Source: Cohnella lubricantis
Lineage (GTDB): Bacteria; Bacillota; Bacilli; Paenibacillales; Paenibacillaceae
DNA length: 64,000 bases
Direction of reading: 5' to 3'
NCBI RefSeq assembly: GCF_014212015.1
Contig: NZ_JACJVN010000024.1
Coordinates: 1-64,000 of the forward strand
Below the pieces are notes generated by a model that saw nothing but the letters and a program-made list of their open reading frames with translations, did not search any database and was not told where the DNA came from. The translations under genes and the position numbers were made by a program. Shown here one piece after another: positions 7,857 to 15,868 of the stretch. How positions within the stretch are numbered: the stretch's first letter is position 1; each line of letters opens with the position of its first letter.

Positions 7857-8651
7857 TTAGAACATGACGAGGAAGTAGAACAAGATCGCCAAGGCGAAGC
7901 GGTAGTAGGCGAACGGGGCCAAGCCGATACGATTGATCAGCTTGAGGAAGCCGACGATGACCAGCATGGCGACGACGAATGCCGTGACGAAGCCGACCGC
8001 GAAGAGCGGGATATCCGACTTCTGAAGCACGTCCAAGCTCTGCACGAAGTCAAGTCCGCTCGCTCCGATCATAATCGGCACTGCCAGAATGAAGGAGAAT
8101 TCGGCTGCGGTCTTCCGCGACGCTCCGACCAGCAGGCCGCCGCTGATCGTGGAGCCGGAGCGGGAGAAGCCGGGCCACAGCGACAGACATTGGAACAAGC
8201 CGATGATGAACGCTTGCTTGTATGTCAGCTCGTCCAGCGATTCGGATCGGCTGCGGCGGGCGAACCGATCGGCGTACAGGAGCAGCAAGCCGCCGATGAC
8301 GAGGCTGATCAGGACAGGGTACGGTCCGAACAGCTTCTCCTTAATCAGGTCGTGAAGGATGAGGCCGAGGACGACCGCGGGAGCCATCCCGAGAATGACA
8401 TGGAGCAAATTCAGCGAGCGCTGCCCTTTGGGCCTGCCGACGCCGAGGATCGACCAGAGGCGCTTCCAGAAGACGACGACGACCGCTAGAATCGAGCCCA
8501 GCTGAATGATGATCTCGAACGTGCTCGCGCGGTCGCCTTCGAATCCTAATAGGTGGCCGACCAAGATCAAGTGGCCGGTCGAAGACACGGGGGCGAATTC
8601 GGTAATCCCTTCCACCGCGCCTTGAATTAAACCGATTAACCAATCGCTCAT
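7857..8651 (-). CDS. uppP: undecaprenyl-diphosphatase
   Basis: 264 residues, multi-pass membrane. UppP (BacA) dephosphorylates undecaprenyl pyrophosphate on the outer face of the membrane to recycle the lipid carrier for peptidoglycan synthesis, and gives bacitracin tolerance. The two signature motifs are intact: [10 protein letters not shown] at 18-27 and PGFSRSGST at 160-168. The ATG at 8651 has AGGAAG before it; a 15-residue longer start lacks a good site. Confidence 0.95.
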   Translation of the reverse strand: MSDWLIGLIQGAVEGITEFAPVSSTGHLILVGHLLGFEGDRASTFEIIIQLGSILAVVVVFWKRLWSILGVGRPKGQRSLNLLHVILGMAPAVVLGLILHDLIKEKLFGPYPVLISLVIGGLLLLYADRFARRSRSESLDELTYKQAFIIGLFQCLSLWPGFSRSGSTISGGLLVGASRKTAAEFSFILAVPIMIGASGLDFVQSLDVLQKSDIPLFAVGFVTAFVVAMLVIVGFLKLINRIGLAPFAYYRFALAILFYFLVMF

Positions 8652-8801
8652 CAATGAACTTCCTTTCAGCACTATCGCGTTGCTATGTTGAGACAAGAAG
8701 GCGATCCAAGCATGGCTTGTCCACCGCCACTTATTCTAGCACATTCGCGGTCACATACAATTGTTCGCACCCATTATTAAGAATTCCTTAATAAGTGACA
8801 G

Positions 8802-8825
8802 CCGCAGGCGGATAGCCGCCTGCGG
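8802..8825. terminator. hairpin after the CotD-like gene
   Basis: CCGCAGGCGG and CCGCCTGCGG around ATAG, 25 bases beyond the stop of the leftward gene; only a weak T-rich tail on that strand. Confidence 0.55.
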
Positions 8826-8850
8826 TCGTCCTTCACAATATGAAGCCGTC

Positions 8851-9108
8851 TTATCTGCCGCGAGCTCTTGATCCGCCGCGATGGGCGCCCTGCGGGCGGC
8901 CGCGAACTTCGGCGGCGCCGTTCACCCAGACGTCCTTCGCTGTGCAAGTATAGATGTGATGAGGGACCGGCACACAATGGTGGCGCCGGATCACTTCGAC
9001 GGAGTGGACCACGTTGACGACTTGGGGATGGTAGTAGTCCTCGTAGACGACTTGCGGCGGATCGTAGGCGGTCTGCGTAGGGCAGTTCGGGCAGTATTCG
9101 TCGGACAT
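8851..9108 (-). CDS. CotD-like spore coat protein
   Basis: 85 residues. The ATG at 9108 lies 10 bases after AAAGGAG; a TTG three codons upstream is too close. The sequence is His/Tyr/Val/Cys-rich (YEDYYHPQVVNVVHSVEVIR, RRHHCVPVPHHIYTC), a pattern of inner-coat protein CotD, and it starts with a CPNC pair. The tail is Arg/Gly-rich and unlike CotD. The assignment rests on composition and motif, not on full alignment. Confidence 0.65.
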   Translation of the reverse strand: MSDEYCPNCPTQTAYDPPQVVYEDYYHPQVVNVVHSVEVIRRHHCVPVPHHIYTCTAKDVWVNGAAEVRGRPQGAHRGGSRARGR

Positions 9109-9382
9109 GCTGATCAAGCTCCTTTCCTGGGGTGTTGTACAGTATACGGTACGCCTGCGGATCCCGACTGTTCACTTGCCCACGGGCGCGCGGACGAATG
9201 TACCGATCCGAACGGACGAACGACGCGGTGTAGACATCGTTCTTCAGCTGTCCAATAAGCGGCATGTCTGAGGTTAACCGAATAATTCCTCAGGACTCAG
9301 CGCACACTGAAGAGGATTGTCTCGGCCTATGCGAGGCTAATCCAGACAGCGCAAGAGAGATGATAAGAGAGATGATGGAGCT

Positions 9383-10318
9383 GTGACAATGCGTTCGCGC
9401 AAGGACAGAGCAAGCGCAGAATCGGGAATTCAACCCAGAGCAAGAGCTGGAGCAAGAGATAGAGCGGACGCAAGGAGCGGAGGCTTGCGCCTGCTAGCCG
9501 CCGCCATGGCCGCTTCCGCCGTCATCGGTGCGGCGACGTTGACGATGCCAGCCGGCGGTCGAGCATTCGCGGGCGAGCACGCGAATGCAAAGGCGGAGGA
9601 CCATTCGGCGGTCCCTTCACGGCAGATCGCTATCGTCATCGATGACTTCGGCAACAGCATGAAGGGGACGGAGCAGATGCTGGAACTGCCCGTGCATTTG
9701 ACCGCGGCCGTCATGCCGTTCCTGCCGACGACGAAGCAGGACGCCGAAGCGGCCCATGCCAAAGGCCACGACGTCATCGTCCATTTGCCGATGGAGCCGG
9801 TCCGGGGGAACGCGAACTGGCTCGGCCCGAACGCCATTCTAACGTCGCTGCCGGACGACGAGATTCGGCGCCGGGTGGAGGCGGCGATCGCGGACGTGCC
9901 TTATGCGATCGGCATGAACAACCACATGGGCTCCAAAGCGACGGTCGACGAGCGGGTGATGCGGATAGTGCTGCAGGTATGCAAGGAGAAGGGGCTATTC
10001 TTCCTCGACAGCCGAACAGCCTGGCGTTCGGTCGTTCCGAAGGTCGCGAAGGAGCTGCAGGTGCCGCTGATCCGCAATGACGTCTTCCTTGATGACGTCT
10101 ACACGGCGCATCACGTCTCTCATCAATTGACTGTATTGAAGGAGCACTTGGCTAAGCAGGACAGCTGTGTCGTCATCGGGCACGTTGGCCCTCCCGGCTT
10201 GATTACGTACGGCGCGCTGAAGTCCGCGATACCGCAATTGCGCAAGGACGCCAGCTTCGTCGGCCTGACGGAGCTGCTGCCTCTGCCTTCAGGCGTGTCG
10301 GTCCATTATCGCCAATGA
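9383..10318 (+). CDS. divergent polysaccharide deacetylase (YibQ-like)
   Basis: 311 residues with a basic N-terminus, a hydrophobic segment at about 34-55 that anchors or exports it, then a YibQ domain. Motifs visible are IAIVIDDFGNS, VIVHLPMEP, GMNNHMGSKAT and LFFLDSRTAW, which place the expected metal and catalytic residues. The family is related to CE4 deacetylases; its substrate is not established. A GTG at 9383 or ATG at 9389 could start it, both after GATGGAG. It is separated from convergent cwlD by a shared terminator. Confidence 0.82.
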   Translation: MTMRSRKDRASAESGIQPRARAGARDRADARSGGLRLLAAAMAASAVIGAATLTMPAGGRAFAGEHANAKAEDHSAVPSRQIAIVIDDFGNSMKGTEQMLELPVHLTAAVMPFLPTTKQDAEAAHAKGHDVIVHLPMEPVRGNANWLGPNAILTSLPDDEIRRRVEAAIADVPYAIGMNNHMGSKATVDERVMRIVLQVCKEKGLFFLDSRTAWRSVVPKVAKELQVPLIRNDVFLDDVYTAHHVSHQLTVLKEHLAKQDSCVVIGHVGPPGLITYGALKSAIPQLRKDASFVGLTELLPLPSGVSVHYRQ

Positions 10319-10348
10319 ACGCCGCAAGCCTAACAACCCCAAGCTAAG

Positions 10349-10405
10349 CGCAAGGGCCTCCTTGATCGGCGAGTCCGCAGCTCGCCGTTCGAGGAGGCCC
10401 TTGCG
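10349..10405. terminator. bidirectional terminator
   Basis: CGCAAGGGCCTCCTT pairs with GAGGAGGCCCTTGCG (one mismatch or wobble at the inner end); between two convergent genes. Confidence 0.8.
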
Positions 10406-10439
10406 GCTAGGGGCGGTTAGCCAATAGGACGCTTAGGCA

Positions 10440-11144
10440 TTACGGGGAAATGCAGCGGTAAGCGATAATCCCTTCGGCAATCGCAGCGGCGATGCGGGTC
10501 TGCCCGCGAGTGGAGGTCAGCATCGCACGGTCGCCGGGGTCGCTTAAGAACGCGGTCTCGACGATGACGCTCGGAACGCGGATTCGATTGAGTACATAGA
10601 AGCTCGATTCCGCGATCGGATGCCTACTCGTCTTCTGCTGCCGGTTCAGCCCCTCTTGGATGAAAGAGGCAAGCAGCGCACTGCGGCCTTCCGGTTGATG
10701 AAGGACGAGAGGACCTCTTTTCCTCCTCTTGGGGGCCCAATTGACATGAATGCTGACGAACATACGCGGCTCGATCTCTTCGCTCAGCCCGCCTCGCTGG
10801 GACAAATCCCGGCTGTGCCGCGACGCCCTATGCCAGCGGTTCTCGTCGCTAAGCGCATAATCTCCGGTCCGGTTGAGCACGGCCTTCACGCCGCGGCTGC
10901 GGAGGATCAAGTACAGCTTGCGCGAGATGGCCAGATTAATATCCTTCTCCATCACATCGCCCCAATGCGTGCCCGAGTCGATGCCTCCGTGTCCGGCATC
11001 GATCAGCACATCCGCCGCGGGCATTGTATGACTGGCCAGAGAGCCGGGCGATAGCGCCGCTGCAGGCGCGAAGCCGGTCAGCAGGCATAAGGCAGGCAGC
11101 AGCGCCGCTCCCCAGCCGATGGATCGAAGCTTGCGGCAGATCAT
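10440..11144 (-). CDS. cwlD: N-acetylmuramoyl-L-alanine amidase, CwlD-like
   Basis: 234 residues; CwlD of B. subtilis is about the same length. A signal or anchor segment (residues 8-32) precedes an Amidase_3 domain. Zinc ligands and catalytic residues are visible: DAGHGG (His), DVMEKDINLA (Glu), FVSIHVNW (His) and VIVETAFLSD (Glu). CwlD removes stem peptides during muramic-delta-lactam formation in spore cortex. The ATG at 11144 lies 8 bases after AAGGAGGG; the longer TTG start would contain that site inside the gene. Confidence 0.83.
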   Translation of the reverse strand: MICRKLRSIGWGAALLPALCLLTGFAPAAALSPGSLASHTMPAADVLIDAGHGGIDSGTHWGDVMEKDINLAISRKLYLILRSRGVKAVLNRTGDYALSDENRWHRASRHSRDLSQRGGLSEEIEPRMFVSIHVNWAPKRRKRGPLVLHQPEGRSALLASFIQEGLNRQQKTSRHPIAESSFYVLNRIRVPSVIVETAFLSDPGDRAMLTSTRGQTRIAAAIAEGIIAYRCISP

Positions 11145-11323
11145 CGTCCATACCCTCCTTTTCCCCAATATCCGTTATCTCCGTTAATCATCCGCAGAAC
11201 CAGCCTTCATATCGTGGCACCGATGCCTTCATCTCATGCAAGCGGAACAGCATTTCCGAAGGTTTGAAGCGCGTGCTTCCGGGGCATCCTAAAGCCAAGA
11301 AACGGTGAAGGGGGTCATGGAAG

Positions 11324-11536
11324 ATGGGCGAAGGGTCCGATCTGCTGAAGTATATGACGCACCGGGCGGCTACCTATTTGACGACGCCGCCGGCTCCGGC
11401 TGAACGCAAGGCGAATCGGCTGCCGTGGACGACGCAATGGTTCGGCATGGTACCGATGGGGATGCAGCTCTGGTGGGAGGATAAACGAGGCAAGCCGGCC
11501 CGTGCCGAAGCTGAGCCGACTTACGAGAACTTATGA
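11324..11536 (+). CDS. YqzE-like small protein
   Basis: 70 residues. The pattern DLLKYMTHRAATYLTTP, then a basic stretch, then WFGMVPMGMQLWW matches YqzE, a small Bacillus protein usually found next to the comG operon. Here no com genes are nearby. GAAGGGGG lies about 9 bases before the ATG. Function unknown. Confidence 0.7.
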   Translation: MGEGSDLLKYMTHRAATYLTTPPAPAERKANRLPWTTQWFGMVPMGMQLWWEDKRGKPARAEAEPTYENL

Positions 11537-11546
11537 TCCGAATGAA

Positions 11547-11590
11547 CAAAGCCGCAGTTCCCGTCTGGAGAAGGGAGCCGCGGCTTTCGC
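11547..11590. terminator. bidirectional terminator
   Basis: AAAGCCGC...TCCC pairs with GGGA..GCGGCTTT with a small internal loop, between convergent genes. Confidence 0.7.
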
Positions 11591-11592
11591 AT

Positions 11593-12615
11593 TTATTTGT
11601 AGAAAAGTCCGGCTGCACGCAGGGCGGTCAACGGCACGAACCGAACGCCCTCATTGTCGAGGGCCACGTCGATTCGGCCGTTCGACCAGCGCTCATATCC
11701 GATGACGGCTAGCGCGTACAGCATGCGATCGCCGAAGGGCTCGGAGACATAGCGCAGCTGCTTGTCTTGCTCGAGCCAACGAAGCAGCGACTGCTCGTTC
11801 TTGACGCTGAACGGCTTCTCGTTCATCAGCCACGGAAGCCGCTCGAAAGGGTCGAACGGCGGGTTAAGCCGATAGGCCTCCGCGATTATCTTGGCCTTCG
11901 TCTGGCGATCCTGCTTCGCGGATATAGACTGCTGCGGATCCGGCGGTGACGCTTGGGCAGCCTGCACGAGTGTATCCCACTGCCCGTCATCGAGCGGCAA
12001 TACTTCATCCGTCTTGGCGTCCAGCCAGTAGGTCTGCCCGTTCGCCTGCACCTTCCATACTGCGGCGAAGGGGTGCAAATACAGCTTCTCCGCTTTGAAT
12101 GCCGGCGTGGAACTAGAGATCAATCCATTGGCGACGAGCGATCGGCCTAGCGCGGCCGCGTCGAACAGCGGCTGCGATCCGGCGCCGTATTCGCCGAGCC
12201 GGTATGTGCCGTCTTCAGCGGCATACACGACCAAGTAGCCGACGGGGCGGCCTTCGGCAAGGCGAAGCGTCACGAGCCAGCCATGCGTGCCGGGGCCGAG
12301 CGCTTCAATCGTGGGAGAAGCCTGCTTCCATTCGGCGAACGGCTTCTGGGCCGATAAGGCTGCGATCCAGCCGTTGACGGCGCTCTCCAGCTCTCGCGCC
12401 GGGGCGGCAACGGGCTTAGAGGCGGCGGATGCGGATTCGGCATTCAGGACGGCTGCCGAGAGTACGAAGCCTGAAGAATCCGGCGGGGCAGCGCGAGCGG
12501 CTTGCGATGCCGGAGCCCATGCGGCTGCCAGCGCGCAGAAGGCGGCTAAGCCGAGCATGCGCAGCGGGCGGCGAGCGGTCTCGCGGCTGTGTGAGCCGCT
12601 TAGTCGGCTGATCAT
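11593..12615 (-). CDS. secreted protein of unknown function
   Basis: 340 residues from an ATG preceded by GAGGTGATAACC. A twin-basic N-terminus and a hydrophobic run (LGLAAFCALAAAWA) ending in AxA-type sites indicate export. The mature part has two PepSY-like looking segments (TYRLGEYGAGSQPLFD; VWKVQANGQTYWLDAKTDEVLP). I do not recognise a named family. It reads in the same direction as yqhG but 90 bases downstream, so co-transcription is possible. Confidence 0.65.
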   Translation of the reverse strand: MISRLSGSHSRETARRPLRMLGLAAFCALAAAWAPASQAARAAPPDSSGFVLSAAVLNAESASAASKPVAAPARELESAVNGWIAALSAQKPFAEWKQASPTIEALGPGTHGWLVTLRLAEGRPVGYLVVYAAEDGTYRLGEYGAGSQPLFDAAALGRSLVANGLISSSTPAFKAEKLYLHPFAAVWKVQANGQTYWLDAKTDEVLPLDDGQWDTLVQAAQASPPDPQQSISAKQDRQTKAKIIAEAYRLNPPFDPFERLPWLMNEKPFSVKNEQSLLRWLEQDKQLRYVSEPFGDRMLYALAVIGYERWSNGRIDVALDNEGVRFVPLTALRAAGLFYK

Positions 12616-12708
12616 GGTTATCACCTCGCTATGGATTATAGCGGACAAGCGGCGCCGAAGCTGTTGGAAAGTGTCTGAACTCGGAGGGCCGCTTCGCTTC
12701 TAATCTTG

Positions 12709-13587
12709 TCAATCGATGCCGGGAAGGTGGAAAAGTCCGCAGTTCATGACGGACATCGTCACTCTCGGCCGATATTGCCAGTCAATCTCTTCCTTGCGCT
12801 GCCGGAAGCGAGAGCTGAGCGCTTCTCGCTGTTCATTTGTCGCGGAACGCTCGATCATCGGCTCGTAGTATTGCTCGACTCTCGCCAGTTCATCGAGACG
12901 CCGCTCCTCGGCTTCCTCCGCCCAGCCGTAGTCCGCGCCGCGCAGCTTCCGCTCGAGCGCGTGCTCCAGCTGGGTCATCGCTTTGCGCAGCGACAAGCCG
13001 TTGCGCAGCAGATGCACATTGGACGGCAGGCGTGGCGTCAGCCGCTTGTCCCGAAGGCGCGCCAGGAACCTCTCGTCGATAACGCCGGTCGCGAGCGAGA
13101 TGCCCATGCCGTACAGCTCCTCGCGCTTCATGTCGCATTCGTAGCTGACTTTGAAGTTCACGCCGAGCCAAGCCGTGTATGGCTGCGAGCCGAGCGGGTG
13201 GCCCGGAATCGCCGAACGCTGCGGCTCTTCGAACAGCAGGACGCACTTGCCGAACTGCTGCGCCGAGTCGAAGATCTGCCCAAGCCGTCTCGAGCCGAAG
13301 TAGACGTCTTCTTGGATGACGCGTGTCGCGCCGGCCATGAACGATGCGTTCGCGGGCGGATTCGCCGCGTTCTCCTCCGGCGGCTCGAAGCGCCAGCGGA
13401 ACGTCATCGTCTCCGGCTCCGCCCCGGTGCGGTCGACGAAGCTCCAATAATATGGGCGGTTCGTCAGCGCGCGGTCGGCCGTCGGCGACAGCTTCACGGT
13501 TACGTGCGAAGGGCTCTTCTCGACAATATGGCTGTCCGTAGCCTGGAGATAGGAGAGGACGAACTTCTGCACCTGCTTCGCGTTCAT
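12709..13587 (-). CDS. yqhG: YqhG-family protein
   Basis: 292 residues, starting with MNAKQVQKFVLSYLQA as YqhG proteins do. The start codon overlaps the stop of the SNF2 gene (ATGA), so the two are translationally coupled, as with yqhH-yqhG in Bacillus. A soluble protein with Trp-rich patches (PYYWSFVDRTG; FRWRFEPPEEN). Function unknown; the coupling implies a shared task with the helicase-like partner. Confidence 0.85.
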   Translation of the reverse strand: MNAKQVQKFVLSYLQATDSHIVEKSPSHVTVKLSPTADRALTNRPYYWSFVDRTGAEPETMTFRWRFEPPEENAANPPANASFMAGATRVIQEDVYFGSRRLGQIFDSAQQFGKCVLLFEEPQRSAIPGHPLGSQPYTAWLGVNFKVSYECDMKREELYGMGISLATGVIDERFLARLRDKRLTPRLPSNVHLLRNGLSLRKAMTQLEHALERKLRGADYGWAEEAEERRLDELARVEQYYEPMIERSATNEQREALSSRFRQRKEEIDWQYRPRVTMSVMNCGLFHLPGID

Positions 13588-15506
13588 GGGCGCTTCTCCT
13601 TCTGCAGTTGGCGCTGCGCTTCCAGCAAGGAATCGCCGAGCCCGTCGATGCGCTTGCGCAGGTCGCCGGCGTCGGAAGATTCAAGCACCATTTTCGCCAA
13701 TTTGCGCTCCAAGGACTCCTCCTTCTCCAGCTGTTCCAGAATCTCGCCGAGCTCTCCGATTACCATTTCAAACATGTTGATTTTCTCATGGAGCAGGTGT
13801 ACGATATGTTCCTCTATGGTCCCGGTCGTGCACAGATTGAAGATCTTGACGTCCTCCGTCTGGCCGAGCCGGTGCACTCGTCCGATTCGCTGCTCGACGC
13901 GCATCGGGTTCCAAGGCAGGTCGAAGTTGATGATATGGTGGCAGAACTGCAGGTTGATGCCCTCGCCTCCGGCTTCCGTGGCGACGAGCACTTGCGCCCT
14001 GCGGCGGAACAGGTCCATCATCCAATCCTTCTTGCCCCGGTTCATGCCTCCGCGATAGGGAACGGCGCTTAGGCCATGCTGTTGGAAAAATCGAATCAAG
14101 TAATCCTGCGTCGCCCGGTATTCCGTGAACACGATCGCCTTGTCTTGGATGCTCTCGATGAGCTCCATCGTCTTCTCGGCTTTGGTGTTGGCTTTGACGC
14201 TGCGGATCCGTTCGACGAGCTCCCAGATTCTCGCATGAAGCGGTGATTCGGGAGCGACCTTCTTGGACAGGTTGATCAGCGTCAGGAACACCGCGTCGCG
14301 GCTCGAGCACACTTCCCGCTGCAGCGTGACGAGCGACAGCATGCTGGCCATGTCGCCTCGATCCGACCGCGCATGTTCGCGGACGAACTGCGTGACGCCT
14401 TCGTACAGGCTCATCTCTTCAGGCGACAGCTGCAGCGGTACATTGGTCACCATGCGGTCGGTGAATTCGAGCCCGCCGTCGCTGCGCCGGTTGCGGATCA
14501 TCACCTGCCCGAGCGCGGCCTGCAGCCGGTCCTCGTTCTTGGCGATCCGGCGCGTCGCCACGAAGTTCGTGTTGAAGTCGCCTTCGCCGCCTAATTGGCC
14601 CGGCTTGAGCAGGGTGATCAGGTTGTACAGCTCGGACAAGTCGTTCTGCACCGGGGTGGCGGTGAGCAGCAGACAATACTTCTTGCGCAGGTCGACGACG
14701 AATTGATAGTTGCCGGTCTTCTTATTCTTAAGCTTGTGCGCTTCGTCGATGATCAGCATGTCGTATTCGCTGTCCAGCAGAGCGGAGCGGTGAGGCTCGC
14801 GCTTGGCCGTGTCGATGGAGGCGACGACGATGTCGTTCTCCCATGTGTAGGCCTTCTTCTGCGCGACGGCCGGGATGCCGAACTTCCCGCTCAGCTCCCG
14901 CACCCATTGGAGCACGAGGGAGGCCGGCACGAGAATGAGGGCCTTCTTCACGAGGCCGCGAACGAGATATTCCTTCAGAATAAGACCGGCTTCGATCGTC
15001 TTGCCGAGCCCGACCTCGTCGGCCAGAATGGCCCGTCCTCTCATCTCATAGAGCACGCGCCGCGCCGTCTCCAGCTGATGGGGCAGCGGCGTCAACTGCG
15101 GGAGCAGCCGCAGCGACTGAAGCTCGCCGAAGTCGGCGATCCGAAGCGCGTCCTGGGCTTCCCACGCCATCTGGTACAAGCCCCAGTCGTCCCAAGGCCC
15201 GCCGCGTTCGAGGCGGCGCTCCAATTCTTCGAGAGGAGCGCGGTCGATATAGAGATCGACGAGCGGATGGAGCTTGCGGACGGACTGGCCGGGTCTGGCG
15301 GCGGGAGTGCCCGCGGCAGATTCGGCCGCGTTGCCGGCGGCGGCGGGCAAGGGCCGAGCAGCATCCGGCGCTAGAGCGCCAATCGGCAGCGCATGAAGCG
15401 GTGCGCCCAGCGAAGGCGTTCCCGGCGGCGTGCCCAGCGGGAGAGCGGCTTCGGCCAGCTCTTCCGGCCGCTCGGCGGCGTCTGTGAGAAGCGGATCGTT
15501 GCGCAT
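13584..15506 (-). CDS. yqhH: SNF2-family helicase-like ATPase
   Basis: 640 residues from an ATG 10 bases after AGGAGG. After an Ala/Pro-rich linker (about 20-80) comes the two-lobed SNF2 motor: DEVGLGKTIEAG (Walker A) near 160, LIIDEAHKLKNK (Walker B/DEAH) near 254, LLTATPVQNDL, and QRIGRVHRLGQ (motif VI) near 540. These RapA/YqhH-like proteins translocate on duplex DNA; the partner and purpose are not known. An in-frame extension upstream of 15506 exists but has no ribosome site. Confidence 0.88.
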   Translation of the reverse strand: MRNDPLLTDAAERPEELAEAALPLGTPPGTPSLGAPLHALPIGALAPDAARPLPAAAGNAAESAAGTPAARPGQSVRKLHPLVDLYIDRAPLEELERRLERGGPWDDWGLYQMAWEAQDALRIADFGELQSLRLLPQLTPLPHQLETARRVLYEMRGRAILADEVGLGKTIEAGLILKEYLVRGLVKKALILVPASLVLQWVRELSGKFGIPAVAQKKAYTWENDIVVASIDTAKREPHRSALLDSEYDMLIIDEAHKLKNKKTGNYQFVVDLRKKYCLLLTATPVQNDLSELYNLITLLKPGQLGGEGDFNTNFVATRRIAKNEDRLQAALGQVMIRNRRSDGGLEFTDRMVTNVPLQLSPEEMSLYEGVTQFVREHARSDRGDMASMLSLVTLQREVCSSRDAVFLTLINLSKKVAPESPLHARIWELVERIRSVKANTKAEKTMELIESIQDKAIVFTEYRATQDYLIRFFQQHGLSAVPYRGGMNRGKKDWMMDLFRRRAQVLVATEAGGEGINLQFCHHIINFDLPWNPMRVEQRIGRVHRLGQTEDVKIFNLCTTGTIEEHIVHLLHEKINMFEMVIGELGEILEQLEKEESLERKLAKMVLESSDAGDLRKRIDGLGDSLLEAQRQLQKEKRP

Positions 15507-15728
15507 AGCGGGTTGGCCTCCTGACAGTCGTAGAATGGATATGACGGCGACGCGCAGCGTGAGAAAGGCGAAATTCACCATTAGTATGAGCAACAACCGC
15601 TTTTTCAAACCAAAGCGCTTGGGAAGTTGTCTCTCTACATCTAGTAGAAGCTGATTGGGAGCTGTTGCGATCGACGCCGATTGACGCTTGCGACATGATT
15701 CTGGCAAATGGTACTCTGGGTTATAGCC

Positions 15729-15777
15729 TCACCATATGTGGTGCAGTATAATGGTATTCGCGCACAATATATTGTAC
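15729..15777 (+). promoter_or_regulatory. paired NrdR boxes and -10 of nrdJ
   Basis: Box 1 (15729-15744, TCACCATATGTGGTGC) and box 2 (15762-15777, GCACAATATATTGTAC) match the NrdR consensus at about 11 and 13 of 16 positions. Their starts are 33 bases apart, three helical turns, as usual for NrdR pairs. A TATAAT at 15747-15752 lies between them; the -35 is poor. NrdR represses ribonucleotide reductase genes when dNTPs are plentiful. Confidence 0.7.
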
Positions 15778-15868
15778 AATTTACATATGAGTTGGTCGTG
15801 ATTGGCAGTTTGGGGAACCTAGCAATATGGGATTTAGCATACGTAATTTGGGAGAGGGAGTGCCGGAT

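Noticed and set aside
8777-9265. 162-codon leftward frame over the CotD-like gene
   Set aside because: Arg/Ser-rich in the overlapping part and out of frame with the better-supported small coat protein.
12706-14058. 450-codon frame antisense to yqhG/yqhH
   Set aside because: Same codon-bias effect; it spans the overlap of two well-recognised genes on the other strand.
15507-15868. Cobalamin riboswitch before nrdJ
   Set aside because: No B12-box-like sequence or long structured leader; the region holds NrdR boxes instead.
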